From assembly GCF_004193775.1 (NCBI RefSeq), contig NC_041005.1, forward strand, positions 8,310,501-8,374,500: a stretch of 64,000 nt of DNA, given 5' to 3'. Made by a program: the position numbers and the translations under genes. Positions 23,592 to 37,014 of the stretch are shown here, piece after piece (positions within the stretch are counted from its first letter, which is position 1; each line of letters begins with the position of its first letter). The notes beneath the pieces were generated by a model that saw only the letters and a program-made list of their open reading frames with translations, did no database searches and was not told the origin of the DNA. This DNA comes from Glycine soja (taxonomy: Eukaryota; Streptophyta; Magnoliopsida; Fabales; Fabaceae).

Positions 23592-26500
23592 ATGGAATCC
23601 GAATGCGTGCGAGTTGCGGTGAATATTCGTCCATTGATTACGTCGGAGCTTCTTCTCGGTTGCACGGATTGTATTTCCGTTGTCCCCGGCGAACCTCAGG
23701 TGCTATATTTTTTCCCCTGAATTTCATCTTTGATGTTCTGCGATGTGGCTTATTTAGCAATTTTGAAGTTTAGTCTTCTTTGTATGGTAAAATCTATGAA
23801 ATTGATGTTGGTGTGTTCGGTAGGTGCAAATAGGATCACATTCTTTTACATTTGATAATGTATATGGTAGCACGGGGTTTCCTTCCTCTGCAATATACGA
23901 TGATTGTGTGGCGCCTCTTGTTGATGCTCTCTTCCATGGATATAATGCTACAGTTCTTGCTTACGGTCAGGTATAATTTCTAATGTTGTTGGCTATGTTG
24001 CACTCGTGATCATGAAGATTTCATTTGGGAAACTTGTCCATTGTTATCTATACCCTGCAATTGTGATTGAGTTTTTTTTATTGCTTTCTCATTTTGTAAG
24101 ACGGGCTCTGGGAAAACATACACCATGGGCACCAATTATAACGGAGACGGAAGTAGTGATGGAATTATACCCAAGGTATTGGAGACCATATTCAACAAAG
24201 TTAAGGCTACAAATGACTCCACGGAGTTCTTGATTAGAGTATCATTTATTGAGGTAAACAATGCTATGTTGGTTGATGAAGATAATTTCTCTGAACTTTT
24301 AAAGCTTGATTTGCTAAAAATCCACAGATATTCAAGGAAGAGGTTTTTGATTTGCTTGATCCCAATTCATCTAAAGGAGAGGTGATGGCAAAGGTTGCTG
24401 CGCCTGCCAGAGTTCCCATACAAATCAGAGAAAATGTGAATGGAGGAATAACACTTGCAGGGGTAACTGAGGCTGATGTTAAGACAAAAGAAGAAATGGC
24501 ATCTTATCTCTCGAGTGGTTCATTGTCACGTGCCACTGGGAGTACAAACATGAACAGTCAATCAAGGTAAAATGCCATAAAAATGTTTCTAGATTTTTTG
24601 CTTTGAATAATAAGAATACACATGAAATTTATATTGATGAAAAATTAATTTATAGTATGTTAAGTGTGTGGTTCATACGTTTTGCCTAGTCGTTCACATG
24701 CTATCTTCACAATCACAATGGAGCAAAAGAAAGGTGATGACATCTTATGTGCCAAACTCCATTTAGTGGACCTAGCTGGTTCTGAACGAGTGAAACGAAC
24801 TGGTGCTGATGGCTTGCGTTTAAAAGAAGGTATTTCTCATTGGTAATGATACAGTACAACCAAATTATAGGGTTAGGAATAGGTTTTATACAAAAGCTAT
24901 ATTTCTGCACTATTGTTAAAATATAAAAATTTGAAAATTGAGTTAATTGCATCCCATTCTGCTAGCTGAGAGTTCTTTATAAATTCAAGTTGTCTATAAT
25001 TTAATAATCAGTTATTGTTTTTCATGAATTAGGAATTCATATAAACAAGGGTTTGTTAGCTCTTGGAAATGTAATAAGTGCACTGGGAGATGAAAAAAAG
25101 CGAAAAGAAGGAGGCCATGTACCATATCGTGATAGCAAGTTAACACGCCTACTTCAGGTTTGTATAATAAGCAATAATAGTAGTACATTCTTATACTTGT
25201 TACGTCTGTCTTGTCCACTGCATCATTTGTATAAATGATTCTTTCTACAATGGGAAATAATGTAAGAAATAATCGGACATAAAAACAGTACTTCTATACG
25301 AATTTGTACATGAGTTAGTGCACCTTGTCATTTGTTTGATCACTTGATGTGTAATATCTCTTGGAAAAAAAAGTGTCACAAGGATAGAATGTATTGCCAC
25401 TCCTATCTTGTAACTTGTTTGAAAAAGCCTGTTACTAAAAGAATGTTATGAAAAGGATTTGTTTGTAGTGATTAGTTGAACATATCTATGCCATGGATTT
25501 TTTTTTATGACACACAATTGGATAATGAATATGTAGGATTCTCTCGGAGGAAACAGCAAAACTGTGATGATAGGTACAAACTCAAATGATGAGAGTTCTG
25601 ATATTTTTGTGTTTTCTATAGTCACATGCATCATCTAACCTGTCAGAAATGTTGCAGCATGTGTTAGTCCTGCTGACACAAATGCTGAAGAGACATTGAA
25701 CACTTTAAAGTATGCAAACCGTGCTCGTAACATTCAGAACAAGGCAGTTGTAAGTGTTTTGTATCCATCTTATTCATCCTTTGTTTATTTATTTACTCCA
25801 GGCAGGAAATTTTGATTTTGATAATTTTGAAATTTAATGTTCCAGATTAATCGAGATCCAGTGGCAGCTCAGGTGCAGACAATGAAAAATCAGATCGAGC
25901 AATTGCAAGCTGAGCTTCTATTTTATAAAGGTGATACCAGTGGACCAATTGAAGAGCTTCAGGTACATCATTATTTTAGGTGTCATATTTACTTATAGGT
26001 TTCTTATGTCCTTTGATGATATTTTTCTTTTTAAGTTTTTTCAGATTCTTAAACACAAAATATCCTTACTTGAAGCAAGCAATTCAGAGCTACAACATGA
26101 GCTTAAAAGACGCCAAGTAACTTCTGAGAGTTTAGCACAACGTGCTCTCGATGCTCAGGTCTTCTTTTGATCCTTTCTCCCTTTCTCAGTTATAATCAAT
26201 GTTGTGAGTTCCTTACAATTTCTCTGTAGTCTTCTTTTTTACTTCAAGTGCTAGTCTCACTCACGGTATTGAAAATGTTTTTAGGTTGAAAAGGACCAAC
26301 TGATTTTGAAAATAGAATCAATACGAAACGGTAAATCATGGGATAAGATTGACTCAAATTCAAATCAGGTTTGAATGTGTTATGTCTTAATGGGTGGTTA
26401 CAATTTTTCAGTAGATACATCACTGAAACATGCTCTAAACTTATTTTTAGGATTATGACCTACTGAAATCTTATGTGTCAAAGATCCAAAATCTGGAAGG

Positions 26501-29500
26501 AGAATTGCTATGTTTGAAAACTTCAAATGCCACGAATCCAAGCCGTTTTGTTGATTGTGCTGGTTCTGATGATGATGGATATGGATCAAAACATGCTTTA
26601 TTTGCTCGTGGTAATGATGGATATGGATCTAAAATCTTCTGATTGTGATGCCAAAGCTGTTGATATGGATCTAAAATCTTCTGATTGTGATGCCAAAGCT
26701 GTTGATATATCCGATAGTACATTGGGAATTTGTTTTATTGTAGTATTGTGGTGCAGTCAATCTGATCTGAACAAATTATAGCAGTAACAGATTGAACAGA
26801 TACTGATATCTCTATTAATATGAAATTACTCAATCAAAGAAAGAATCCTCTACTAATTATAGCAGTTGAAGATTGAACAGATACTGATATCTATCTCTAT
26901 TAATATGAAATTACTCAATCAAAGGAGAATCCTCTTTACAGTAGTATAGAAGTAAAGTGATAGAAACAGAAAAATGCAAGATAAAAGACTAGCACCACTC
27001 CTGACTGAGAGAAGGACCAGCACCATACTTAGATGAGAGTCACAAGACCACCCAAAAACCTATTGACAGAAAAAAAAACCCTTGCTCCCATTATCCTCTC
27101 TCAAATAATCGTTTTTCTCTCACTCCTTGCTTGATTTCAGCATCTACATTCTCCATTCTCTCACTGCCACTCAGGCCCGTTGAGGGCATTTACCTCTAGC
27201 TCTGTTCCTTCATTTCTATCTTTTCCTCTCCTTTTGTGCACATACATTATGGGCCTAACAACATCTTTTATCAAGTCTTTATGCTCATAGCTGACACTAC
27301 AAGTATTGTTGATGATTAATTTGTTTTAGTTGAGACATGTCCATCCATCATTTTTTGAGATTACTTAAATACTTAATTGATTGTGAAAGATACTGCAACA
27401 ACATTTGGGCTCCTTAATTTTCATTTTTCTCTCTTTGTGCATTGGCATTTTATCCTAATTATTGATGGTTTTTAAACGTATGTACCTTGTTTGTAGATGA
27501 AATGGAAGAAGACACAAAGGAGCTAGAACACTCATCCCTTCAAGAAAAATTGGATAAAGAGCTCAAAGAATTGGATAAGATACTTGAACAAAAAGAGGTA
27601 AAATTGTTTGTCTAGTTGTATAGTGATTTACATGTTGACCTTTGTTTTTGTAGTTTTTATAGTTTTTAGTAACAAGATTTGAATGTAAACAAAGGGGAGG
27701 CTTAAAATAGTAATAGTAACAAGATTTGAATGAAAATGTTTGACACTTCGGTTAATTATAATGGAACAGTGTTAACTAATGGCAAGCTTCTTAAGCTAGC
27801 TACAACTTCACAGGTAAAAAGGAAAAGAATGAGGTGAAGAAATGGTGGTCAGTGCTCACACGAAAAGCTTTTATTTAGAATGAAAGCATGACTTCACAAG
27901 ACTGCTTTCAAATTGCAAAGCATGGCTTAAATCTATTGTATTACATGTTAAGTCTAGGGATATGATTTTTTTTAACATGTTTCTACTTTTTATTTGTTTC
28001 TCTGGTTGAAGGCTGAAATGAAGCTGTACAGTAATTCTGATGCTTCAGTTCTTAGGCATCATTATGAAAAGAAACTTCTTGAGATGGAACAAGAGAAGAA
28101 AATGTTGCAGGTAATAAGTGTCCTGTGCTGATATGTAATGTGATTCTTGAGAGGTTTTGTTTACATTTTAAAAATAGTGTGATGACCCCCTTCTATATAT
28201 TACTGGTAGAAAGAAATTGAGGAACTCAAGAGCATTCTTGCAAATATTTCATCCACCTCTGATGATGGTGCTCTAAAGTTGAAGCAGGATTATCTTCAAA
28301 AGTTGAATGCTCTTGAGGCACAGGTGATTTGTTATTTTACATGTGTCAATGCTCAATGCCCACTCAATGCCATAAACTGATTATTTGCATTGTAGGTCTC
28401 TGAGTTGAAGAAGAAGCAAGATGCTCAGGCTCAACTTATGAGACAAAAACATAAGAGTGATGAGTTTGCAAAAGGACTTCAGGATGAGATCCAGAGAATT
28501 AAAGCACAAAAGGTGCAATAATTGCTTGCAGTAACTAGCAGAAAACTTGTATTATACTCTTTGGCACTTCTCATAGTTTTTTTTTTCCTCTTTAGGTTCA
28601 ACTTCAAAATAAGATTAAACAGGAATCCGAACAATTTAGGTTATGGAAAGCTTCACGCGAAAAAGAAGTTCTCCAGGTAAATGCAAATGACAAGATTTCT
28701 GCTCAACTTTTCAGTAACTTTCTTAGTTTATTATCTATTTATCTATTATATTACTATATAAAAATTGTCCGGCCATCACCACATGTCGGCTAGACAGTGC
28801 TTCACTTTCCAACATTTCACTTTTTTTTTCTCTCTCCCTCTTTTTATACTTAAAAAAACCATGCAATGAACGGCCCACTCATAGTTCCATTCTATGGTCA
28901 TATAGAGGATAAGCTTTCCCCAACTTCTGGGAGTCTTTTTTTCATTCGATACTGGTCTCTTTTTCATTCTATACTGGTCTCGTCTATACTTTTATTTCTT
29001 ATCCATATAGAGAGGGGATCAGGTAAATCTTTTTAGTCCTTATTGCAATCTCAGCAACATCTCTCACCAACACTGTTTCAACAAATATTTTAGTTATAAA
29101 TAATGATAGCAAATCCTCTAATACGTATTTTCATTAATACCAGCTTAAGAAAGAGGGGAGAAGGAATGAGTATGAGATGCGTAAGCTGTTAGCGCTGAAT
29201 CAGAGACAAAAGATGGTGAGTTGCTGTTCTTGCTGTTGTGGTCTCATTCCAATGCTGTTTATCCCACTCATTATATGTTCATTGTAGGTATTGCAAAGGA
29301 AGACAGAAGAAGCTTCCTTGGCCACAAAAAGGCTGAAAGAACTTTTGGAATCTAGAAAAGCTTCCTCACGTGAAACTATGGGTTAGGATATTTACTGTAG
29401 CTCTTTTTCTTATTTTGTCAGCTTATTGATAACCAGCCGTGTATTGTTTTATACACAGGTGTTGGAGGTGGGAATGGCCCTGGAGTTCAGGTATTGGTGA

Positions 29501-32500
29501 CTTTATGATGAGTATTTAAATTGCATACAAGGATTAAATTAATTAAATGGTCCTAGACATGCTGGACTTATTAAAAATTGTATAGCTTTTCTTGGCATAC
29601 TGACCAGACTTTGCATCATACTCCATGTATGCTAATAAGTGGATGTTTTGGCCTCTGGTACTTGTGTTTTTCTCTTTGAAAGGCTTTCATGAAGGCAATT
29701 GAGAATGAGATTGAAGTAAATGTCCGAGTGCATGAAGTTCGTTCAGAATGTGAGCGTCAAAAGGAAGTGTATGTTCCCTTCCACATTTTGTTATAAAATC
29801 AGTTGGTGGCATGCTTGACTAAACTTATGAGTAAAATTTTGAATTTTGAAGCAATAAGTTGAATGGCTAATATCTCAGAAATCACATGCCTTTTATTTTT
29901 ATTTCTGTAAGAATCTGTTAATTTGTATTTTTTTTAACCTTTTTTAAATAGTAAAGTATGGATTAGCCAATTTGAGTCATGGACATAGGCATGGCAATCA
30001 TTGTATTCATTTTTGTTGTGTGCCAAATTTGGTTGTTTTACCTTTCTATATCAATCGAACTTAACAGATGAGGAAACTTGGACTGATTATTTACTTTCTT
30101 GCTAATTCACGTGTCTAAGAGTATCTACCAGTGGATGTTATCAACACTGGCTTGTGAGGGAGTTTTGAAAACGATTTGTAATTGTGATTATTGTGCGTCT
30201 GTAATCACTCAATGACAGGTTTTAAAGAGAGTAAAAGAGCAACCAAATTTTTTTTTTGCAATGAAATCTATAACATTTGTTTGAGTCGAATACCCAATGA
30301 TTTTGGGCTAGATGGTGTGACAGTTGTATAGCCAAGATTAAAAATTCTGTTAGGTATTGCTGCATGTTTTGTTACATACAGTTTTTCTGTTTTTATTTTT
30401 ACAAGAGCTGTTATCACTAATTCATTTATTTGTTGCTTTTCATTTCAGGAGGGCTAAAATGGCCGAGGAGATGATGAGGTTAAAGGAAGAAGCACAAATG
30501 GTGAATCAAAATAGTACAAGGTGAAATGACTAGCAGTTAACTAATTTTCCTTCAAGAATTGTACAATCTTGATTATTATTTTTCTGGCAATCTATTTATG
30601 ACAAACTCTCTGACTTGTTGCTGATGTAGTGATTGTCCCACATCGATGTCTCCGGGTGCAAGAAATTCTAGGATTTTTGCCCTTCAAAACATGCTTTCGA
30701 CTTCTTCTGCAACTCTTGTGTCTATGTTATCCCAGTTGTCAGAGGCAGAAGAGCTGGAACGGGTTTTCAGTGGTAAAGGGCGTTGGAACCAAGTCCGGTC
30801 CCTTGCTGATGCCAAGAATGTGATGAATTATTTGTTCAATATTGCATCTTCATCCAGGTATTAGCATATCTATATGTATGTTTTGATCAATGATTATATA
30901 CCTTGTGAAGTTAAACTAGATGTTAAATCACAAGTAATCCAAAAATTTCCGTGTCGTAATATGATTGAGATTTTTCTCAGGCTTTTCTTTATCACAGGTG
31001 TTCATTACGAGATAAAGAAGTGATTTGCAGAGAGAAGGACACGGAAATAAGAGATCTAAAAGAAAAAGTAGTGGGGCTAAGCTACTCACTTCGACAGTTG
31101 GACATGATAAAAGCTGAACTTACTCACAAGTTGAAGTTGCAGGTTTGTGTTTAGCTGCACATTATGTATCATTCAGATAAAGCTTTAAGTAAATAACTCG
31201 TCAATCTTCCTTCTTTCCAAGTTTGAAGTACCTGTCCTTAATTAAACTGTTTGATTCTCCAACTATTTAATATTTAACCCGTATCATTTGTACTGTATGG
31301 CAGAGTGAAGCTTTGAAAAGATATTCAGAATATGTGGGAGATTCAGAATATTCTGACTTGAATGTTGGAGTCCACAAGTATGACTTGCGCAAGTCGGTAG
31401 GTCTCACACAATACACTCAATAGCTCTCTTACAACAACGCCTGCAAAGGATTTTCCATCTCATAACTAGTAGTAGCCTTTTTAGCCACTGCATTTAATGG
31501 GAACTAGTTTATTATTTATTCATGGAAAACTTACATTAACTTCAGGAATACCACCGGTCTACCCATCTATTGGAGGACATGGATATATCTGAGACAGAGT
31601 CAGATGATTATGATCTGACAGATGACGAGTGGGAAGAATCAGGAAAGTTAAGGATTAGGAAAAGGAAATCTAAAACAAGACGCACAGGCATGGAAAATAA
31701 TCAATCCAATATCAACAATTCAGAATATTTCCAAAAAAAATCAGGAGATATACTTGTAGATACACCTGGGGAAACTGCATCAGATATTTGCTGCTCTTGT
31801 AGCAGAACATCATCATGCAAGACAACAAAATGCAAGTGCAAAGCTATGGGCAACAGTTGTGGGAGTTCCTGCAGTTGCCTATCAACCAAGTGTGCCAACA
31901 GAGCATCAATATCAAATGAATCGCAGGAGCCAACACAATCGGCAAGTATTGAAGAAACAGACCTTCTTGTTACTCAAGGTGCAGAGTTAATTCAGGGAGC
32001 ACTGGTTGATAGGCTTGACGAGATAAACAGTGACCGAGGGCACAGAAAACCTCTCTCTGACATAGGAAATACACAGGTGTGTGTCAGTCATCATCCTTTA
32101 AAACGTCAAGACGTTTTCTTGATTAAAAATAAGGAAGTGTTAGTTTACTCTTTGAGATTGAAAACTATGAATTGAAGAAAGAAACTGGTTAAATAAAAGG
32201 TAGGATGATATTTACATTATCATTCAATCACAAATCATCATTGATATGATTTTTAAGATAATTTTGTAAAAGTCAACAAATTTATCAGAAAAGATAGTAT
32301 CTGATTGGATGACAATGTAATTTTACACTGTGAGTGCTTAGTCTATTTTCTCACCAATTAATAATTGCTAATTCTCTATTTAATGGTATTAATAGTTGCT
32401 AGTTAAGGCAATAATATCCCATCCATCCTGCATTCTTATCTGTCGTGTCCTGTTAAGCATTACAATTTCTTATCGCAGGCCAAATCAAATGCAAAGAACG

Positions 32501-32919
32501 GTAATCCAAAAAAGAAAACAGCCACCGTAATTATTGTTCCAAATCCGCCACCTTCTTCGCAGGCAGAGAATACTGAAGTCCCCATCCCCATCCACAACCG
32601 CAAGTTCAAATTCAGGAAAGAAAATAATAACAGTGAAACAAGTGTAGCTGTGAATAAACCAAGACATAAAAGGTCCAAATCCAGACCTGAAAACGCTGCC
32701 TCAGCCCCAAGAGCAGAGGGTAATTTTGTGGACCCAGATGAACCCTTGAAAATGCCAGGGGCTTTTCGAAGGGCAGCATCATCCAATAGTAGTGGCGTGC
32801 CTTTTTGGAACAGGAATGCTGCTGGTAATAATAACTCAGATGAACCTGAAGTTTTTGAAACAAGGAATCCACTACGGCACAAAAGAACATTAGACGAAAA
32901 AGAGAACAACAGACGCTGA
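23592..32919 (+). CDS. KIN4C: KIN-4C (FRA1/KIF4-type) kinesin
   Basis: Twenty-seven exons with GT-AG junctions join in one frame of about 1273 aa, close to the usual KIN-4 length. KIN-4 kinesins are plus-end motors on cortical microtubules that affect cell-wall deposition and cell elongation. The motor domain has the P-loop GQTGSGKT (84-91), the SSRSH switch (about 215-219) and DLAGSER (243-249), then [12 protein letters not shown]. Long coiled coils follow, with [19 protein letters not shown] Cys-rich block typical of KIN-4C and animal KIF4 is at about 1032-1068 ([19 protein letters not shown]). A Pro/Lys-rich tail ends with ENNRR. Exons: 23592-23699, 23824-23970, 24101-24253, 24328-24566, 24690-24829, 25033-25157, 25537-25573, 25658-25749, 25846-25962, 26045-26158, 26285-26368, 26451-26610, 27497-27597, 28012-28110, 28210-28323, 28396-28512, 28596-28676, 29144-29215, 29288-29381, 29459-29490, 29683-29768, 30449-30520, 30630-30857, 30998-31142, 31304-31396, 31546-32076, 32479-32919. 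Exon 12 needs an unusual donor because of a local duplication. Confidence 0.93.
26620..26703 (+). repeat. Perfect 42-bp tandem duplication at the end of KIN-4C exon 12
   Basis: Two identical 42-base units lie at 26620-26661 and 26662-26703. Each contains GATTGTGATGCCAAAGCTGT. Read in the motor-domain frame, the first unit meets TGA at 26640-26642; the other frame reads [13 protein letters not shown] twice and then ISD. The family sequence expects a [19 protein letters not shown] segment here, so this is former exon sequence. Confidence 0.9.
26774..26935. repeat. 81-bp imperfect tandem duplication in KIN-4C intron 12
   Basis: A unit starting AATTATAGCAG and containing GATTGAACAGATACTGATAT occurs at about 26774-26854 and again at 26855-26935, with small indels. 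It lies in the intron right after the 42-bp duplication. Confidence 0.85.
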
Positions 32920-35900
32920 TCAGCTGACAGGTATATTCGTTTCTTGCCATTTTGTTCATGTTTATATACCCAGAAGAAAGAACTCTCGACCAATGAATGC
33001 CTTGCTGAGGTTTTGTTGAAGAAAGAAGATATCAGTGTATAGACAAACGAATAGATTGCAGTTCTGTTGGATCGATTTTCTTGGTTATTATACTGTTAAT
33101 TTTAAGCATTCCTTAAGGTTTCAGATAAAGGCCAGAAAATGGCTAGTCTTCTCAAGTGGTTAGGTTAGAATAAGTTGTGTCAAAGCTCAGTATTTGAATT
33201 GATCTCTCGTTAAAAAAAATTCTGCTGAATGGCCACCGTTTTGTAAATAAACAATGTTGTATTTAGACGAGGGATTTTAAAATTTTAGAGAAATTTTAAA
33301 TGAGTGAAAATTAAACTGTTTTGATTTTGTTTTTATTTAAAATGTTTTGCTTATCTAAATTAATTTGAATTATTTAAATTCAAATTCATAGTTTAGATAG
33401 GACAACAACATTTTTTTATCATATGTAAAATTTTATTTAAATATATTTAAAAAAATTAAAATTTTAATATTAATTTTTATCAGAAATAAACATTAATCAT
33501 TTTTTAAATTTTAATATAGAACCGATTGTATAATAAGATTTTAACCTATAAGTGTCCCTAATTAATTAAGCAGAAGTTTTTAGGTCAATAAGTTATCTAC
33601 CATTAACAATTTTATAAAAAAAAACAAACTAGAAGTTTAGTAACACTTCATAAGATGAAAAATTGAATGAAAATATTTTATACTTATACTATGATGATTT
33701 TTTTGTATAAGGAAAAAATATCACAATTCTTAAATGCAAGGATTGACACGTCAATTCATTTAACTTGTTAAAATAAGTTGGATTATATCATATGATTCAG
33801 TACATCAACTGACTCTCCATCACATGACATTCCAACAAAACTAATATGTAAAGTTGAGACACAATCATTGATACAATTACGCAGCAGTGAGTGGGCATAG
33901 GGTAGCAATACAGGGACATGTGTGCGTGAAACTCCCATACAAATATTACACTTAGTTTCGAGAAAGAGTGAATCTGTGAAGGACTCTTCATCATCTTCCC
34001 TCATGTCTTCATCCTCTTCGCTCTTCATCTTCCACCGTGTCCACAAAAATGGCTAAAATCAAAGGGAACTTGTTTACGAAAACTTCTCAGAGATTGCTTC
34101 ACATTCAACAAATTAAAAAAAATGTTTTAAGGTTTGAGGTCTTAATTAATGGTTTGGCGTGCATTGTTACATTGGAAGGTTGTAACCTGAAACTAATCAG
34201 AGAAAATAAAAATCTTATCTTAACCCATAAAGAAGAAATAGGAATAAATATAAACCAATGGATAAAGATAAGATTTCTTCGTAGCTTTATCTTAATTATA
34301 TGAAGAATTAATCTCTGTTAGTGTTTGAAATTTGAATTATATTTTGAAACTCCTGTTGTTACTTGTTACGATCAAGAGATAAAATCGTTTTAGCATTTGA
34401 TTATTAAATTAAATGACATACCAATTAGACTATTAGATTAGATTATCTCTAAAATTATGAATATTTTCTATGTACCCACACGTAACTTTTCTTCAATTTC
34501 CACGTAGAACATCTTGATTGTTTGATGTTGGTGTGTGTATGGTTGTTTATGAAAACTAAACCCAAGTAGTATCAGGAAAAAATCACTCCATAATGTTCAA
34601 AATACTTTTATTAAAATTATTAATATGCTAAACATTAGTTTCTATGTTAATAATTATATAAAAAAAAGTATATAAATTCTATACTGTTAACAGAAAAAAT
34701 GAAAAAAAAAATCCCACTATGAAACATAAAATGCACCACTTCCCGAAAATATAACATTGCAACACCATTCCATAATACTAACACAAAAATTTCTAACTAT
34801 AAATGCACCACTTCGAGAAAACATGTGTGCACCACATAAATTACAAACTCAGTATTCCAAAATAACTAACCCGAAAACCAATTGGAGGGACATCATGTTA
34901 TTGATCAATGCTATAGGGTATTATTAAAGGGTCTATTGCACAGATAATTTTTTCTACCCTAATCAAAAAGGTAAATCGCTAGCTAGATTTTGTACTGTGC
35001 ATTCCGATGATAGATAGAAGTTATGTTAGTTCAAGACATTTTAATTAATTTTTAGTTTTTTTTATTAATTAAAAAATTTATTTAATTGTTTGTTAAATAA
35101 ATTTTTTAATAGTTTTTAATATTTTTTAAAATATTACTTGAAGGTTATGTCTGATAAGACATTTCAGTTAGCTTTTAGTTTTTTTTACTGGTTAAAAAAC
35201 TTATTTAGTTATTTAATAAATAAGTTTTTTAGTAGTATCTAGCGTATTTTTTAAAATCTAACTTCTAATTTTTTATATTTTATTTTATTTTTATCCTCAA
35301 TACATTTATTCAATTTTCTTATTCCATTTTTAAAAATAAATCATGCTTTTATTATTTTTATATTATTTTACACTTTTTAACTACTTCAACCGTTAATTTT
35401 ATCGAACACTTATAATTTAGTAAATTAGGTTTTTAGCTTTGACCTACAAGCTAATTTTTTAGTTAGTTTTATCGAACATAATCTTATAATTTAATAACTT
35501 ATCTTTGTTTAGTTATTAGTTAACTTTTCAACTTTTATCTAATTTTGTCAAATATAATTGAAGGAACGTTTTTTAATAGGCTAACTTCTAATTTTTAACA
35601 TTTTCTTTCATCTTTATTTTCTATATATTTATTCAATTTCCTACTTACCTTTTTAAATAAATCATAAATTTATTATTTTTTGTCACAACTAGTTTTTTTC
35701 AACTTCTAACTACCCGTTTCAACCAATTTTTTAACTGATTCTTCCAAACATAACTATATTTGATAAGCACTTGATTAAATGCATGTTGATTGCCGCGCTA
35801 TATTCCTTCAAAGGTTTTAACTAATAATTTTCTACCCCATAGAAAATTAACCTTCGTCATCTGGCATATGGGGGAATATTATGAAAATGAAGTATTAATT

Positions 35901-36481
35901 TTCAAATCTTTAAAGCACAAAGTGATCGCATTTTCAAAATATGTAATTTTATGATGCAACCACCGTTGTTGATCCAATTAAGCAAGAATAATCGTTTTTT
36001 TAAGGAATAATAGCCGTTCTTGGCGAGTTAAATATATACGAGTATTTTGATGGTTTGTTTGGCTTTTTTTCTTTCTTTCTACAGTTGTATTTTCCCACCT
36101 AGAAGAATTTTATTCCAACCATTTTGTTTACATATACAAAGATTTGATTCTAAAACATTGGTAAACACATTATTCTAAAAGACATTTAAACTTAAATGTA
36201 TCTATAATTTTTTAAAGTTAAATGTATTTATATTATTTAAAAACTTGTTTTGGAATGATTTTATATCCAAAATTATTATGTTATGGTGGACAGTTTTCAG
36301 TTGGGCTTCAAAATAATAAACATTCAATTTAACTACATTAAATATATGGAAAAGAGGTGATGTAACATTTGTAAAAAGTTGTAACGCAATCTTTTTTATT
36401 TATTTATTGATTTTAAAAATAATTATTTTAAAGTCATTAATTTTTTAATTTTAAAAATAATTATTTTAAAGTAATTTAAGA
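32920..36481. other. KIN-4C 3' UTR and AT-rich intergenic DNA
   Basis: The first 300 or so bases are the probable 3' untranslated region. Beyond that I found no credible gene. Short frames near 33783-34303 have no recognisable domain. From about 35030 to 35770 the sequence consists of diverged repeats of TTTTTAGTTAGTTTT / AACTTCTAATTTTT-type words, probably old decayed MITE copies. Confidence 0.55.
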
Positions 36482-36897
36482 GCAAAATTATAAATTTGGT
36501 CCCCTATTTGTCTAACAATTCAATTTTGATTATCTTATAATTTAATTCATGAATTTAGTATGAGATTTTGTAATCTTCTTATTTTAGTCTCTAATTCCGA
36601 TATTAATTACTTATCTTGATTATCATATATGTTACGTTTTTATTGGAGGTTGATCGCTTTGTCACGATTTCATTCAATGTTAATTCAATGTTAATTAACG
36701 TTCCATACAAGTATAACACACGTCTAACATAAACAAGACACATGGGTAGTCAACCTGACAAGTAAAAATTAAATGTTTAATTTTGAAATTGAAGATTAAA
36801 ATAAGGGAATTTCAAAAAGTTGAGAAACTAGAATTAAATTATAAAAAGAAAAACGAATTTTAAAAAAAAATTAGGAAGAATAAATTTGTAATTTTAC
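36482..36897. repeat. MITE with ends related to the FLA Pack-MULE
   Basis: The left end reads GCAAAATTATAAATTTGGTC and the right end is its inverted, mutated copy (AAATTTGTAATTTTAC). The left end is nearly identical to the terminal sequence of the Pack-MULE at 21915-22893. The interior is AT-rich and non-coding, so this is a short non-autonomous relative. No clear target duplication was found. Confidence 0.55.
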
Positions 36898-37014
36898 TAA
36901 ATGGTAATTTATCATCGAATAACATAAATAAGCGAAAGAAGGTGTCGTGTGAGCAGAGAGAATATTATTAGCGCCTAGAGACAAAGACGATCAATTCATC
37001 ACAAGCAAGTTCCC

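Noticed and set aside
28740..29090. Possible Helitron-like insert in a KIN-4C intron
   Set aside because: The intron has a short repeated CATTCTATACTGGTCTC-like word but no convincing Helitron ends (5' TC, 3' hairpin plus CTRR).
32460..32993. 177-aa open frame on the minus strand
   Set aside because: It lies opposite the last KIN-4C exon, whose plus-strand frame continues the gene with correct splice sites; the minus frame has no known domain.
33783..34303. Two short overlapping frames between KIN-4C and VPS34
   Set aside because: No recognisable domain, no splice context and biased composition; the CNICMG motif alone does not make a RING or similar domain.
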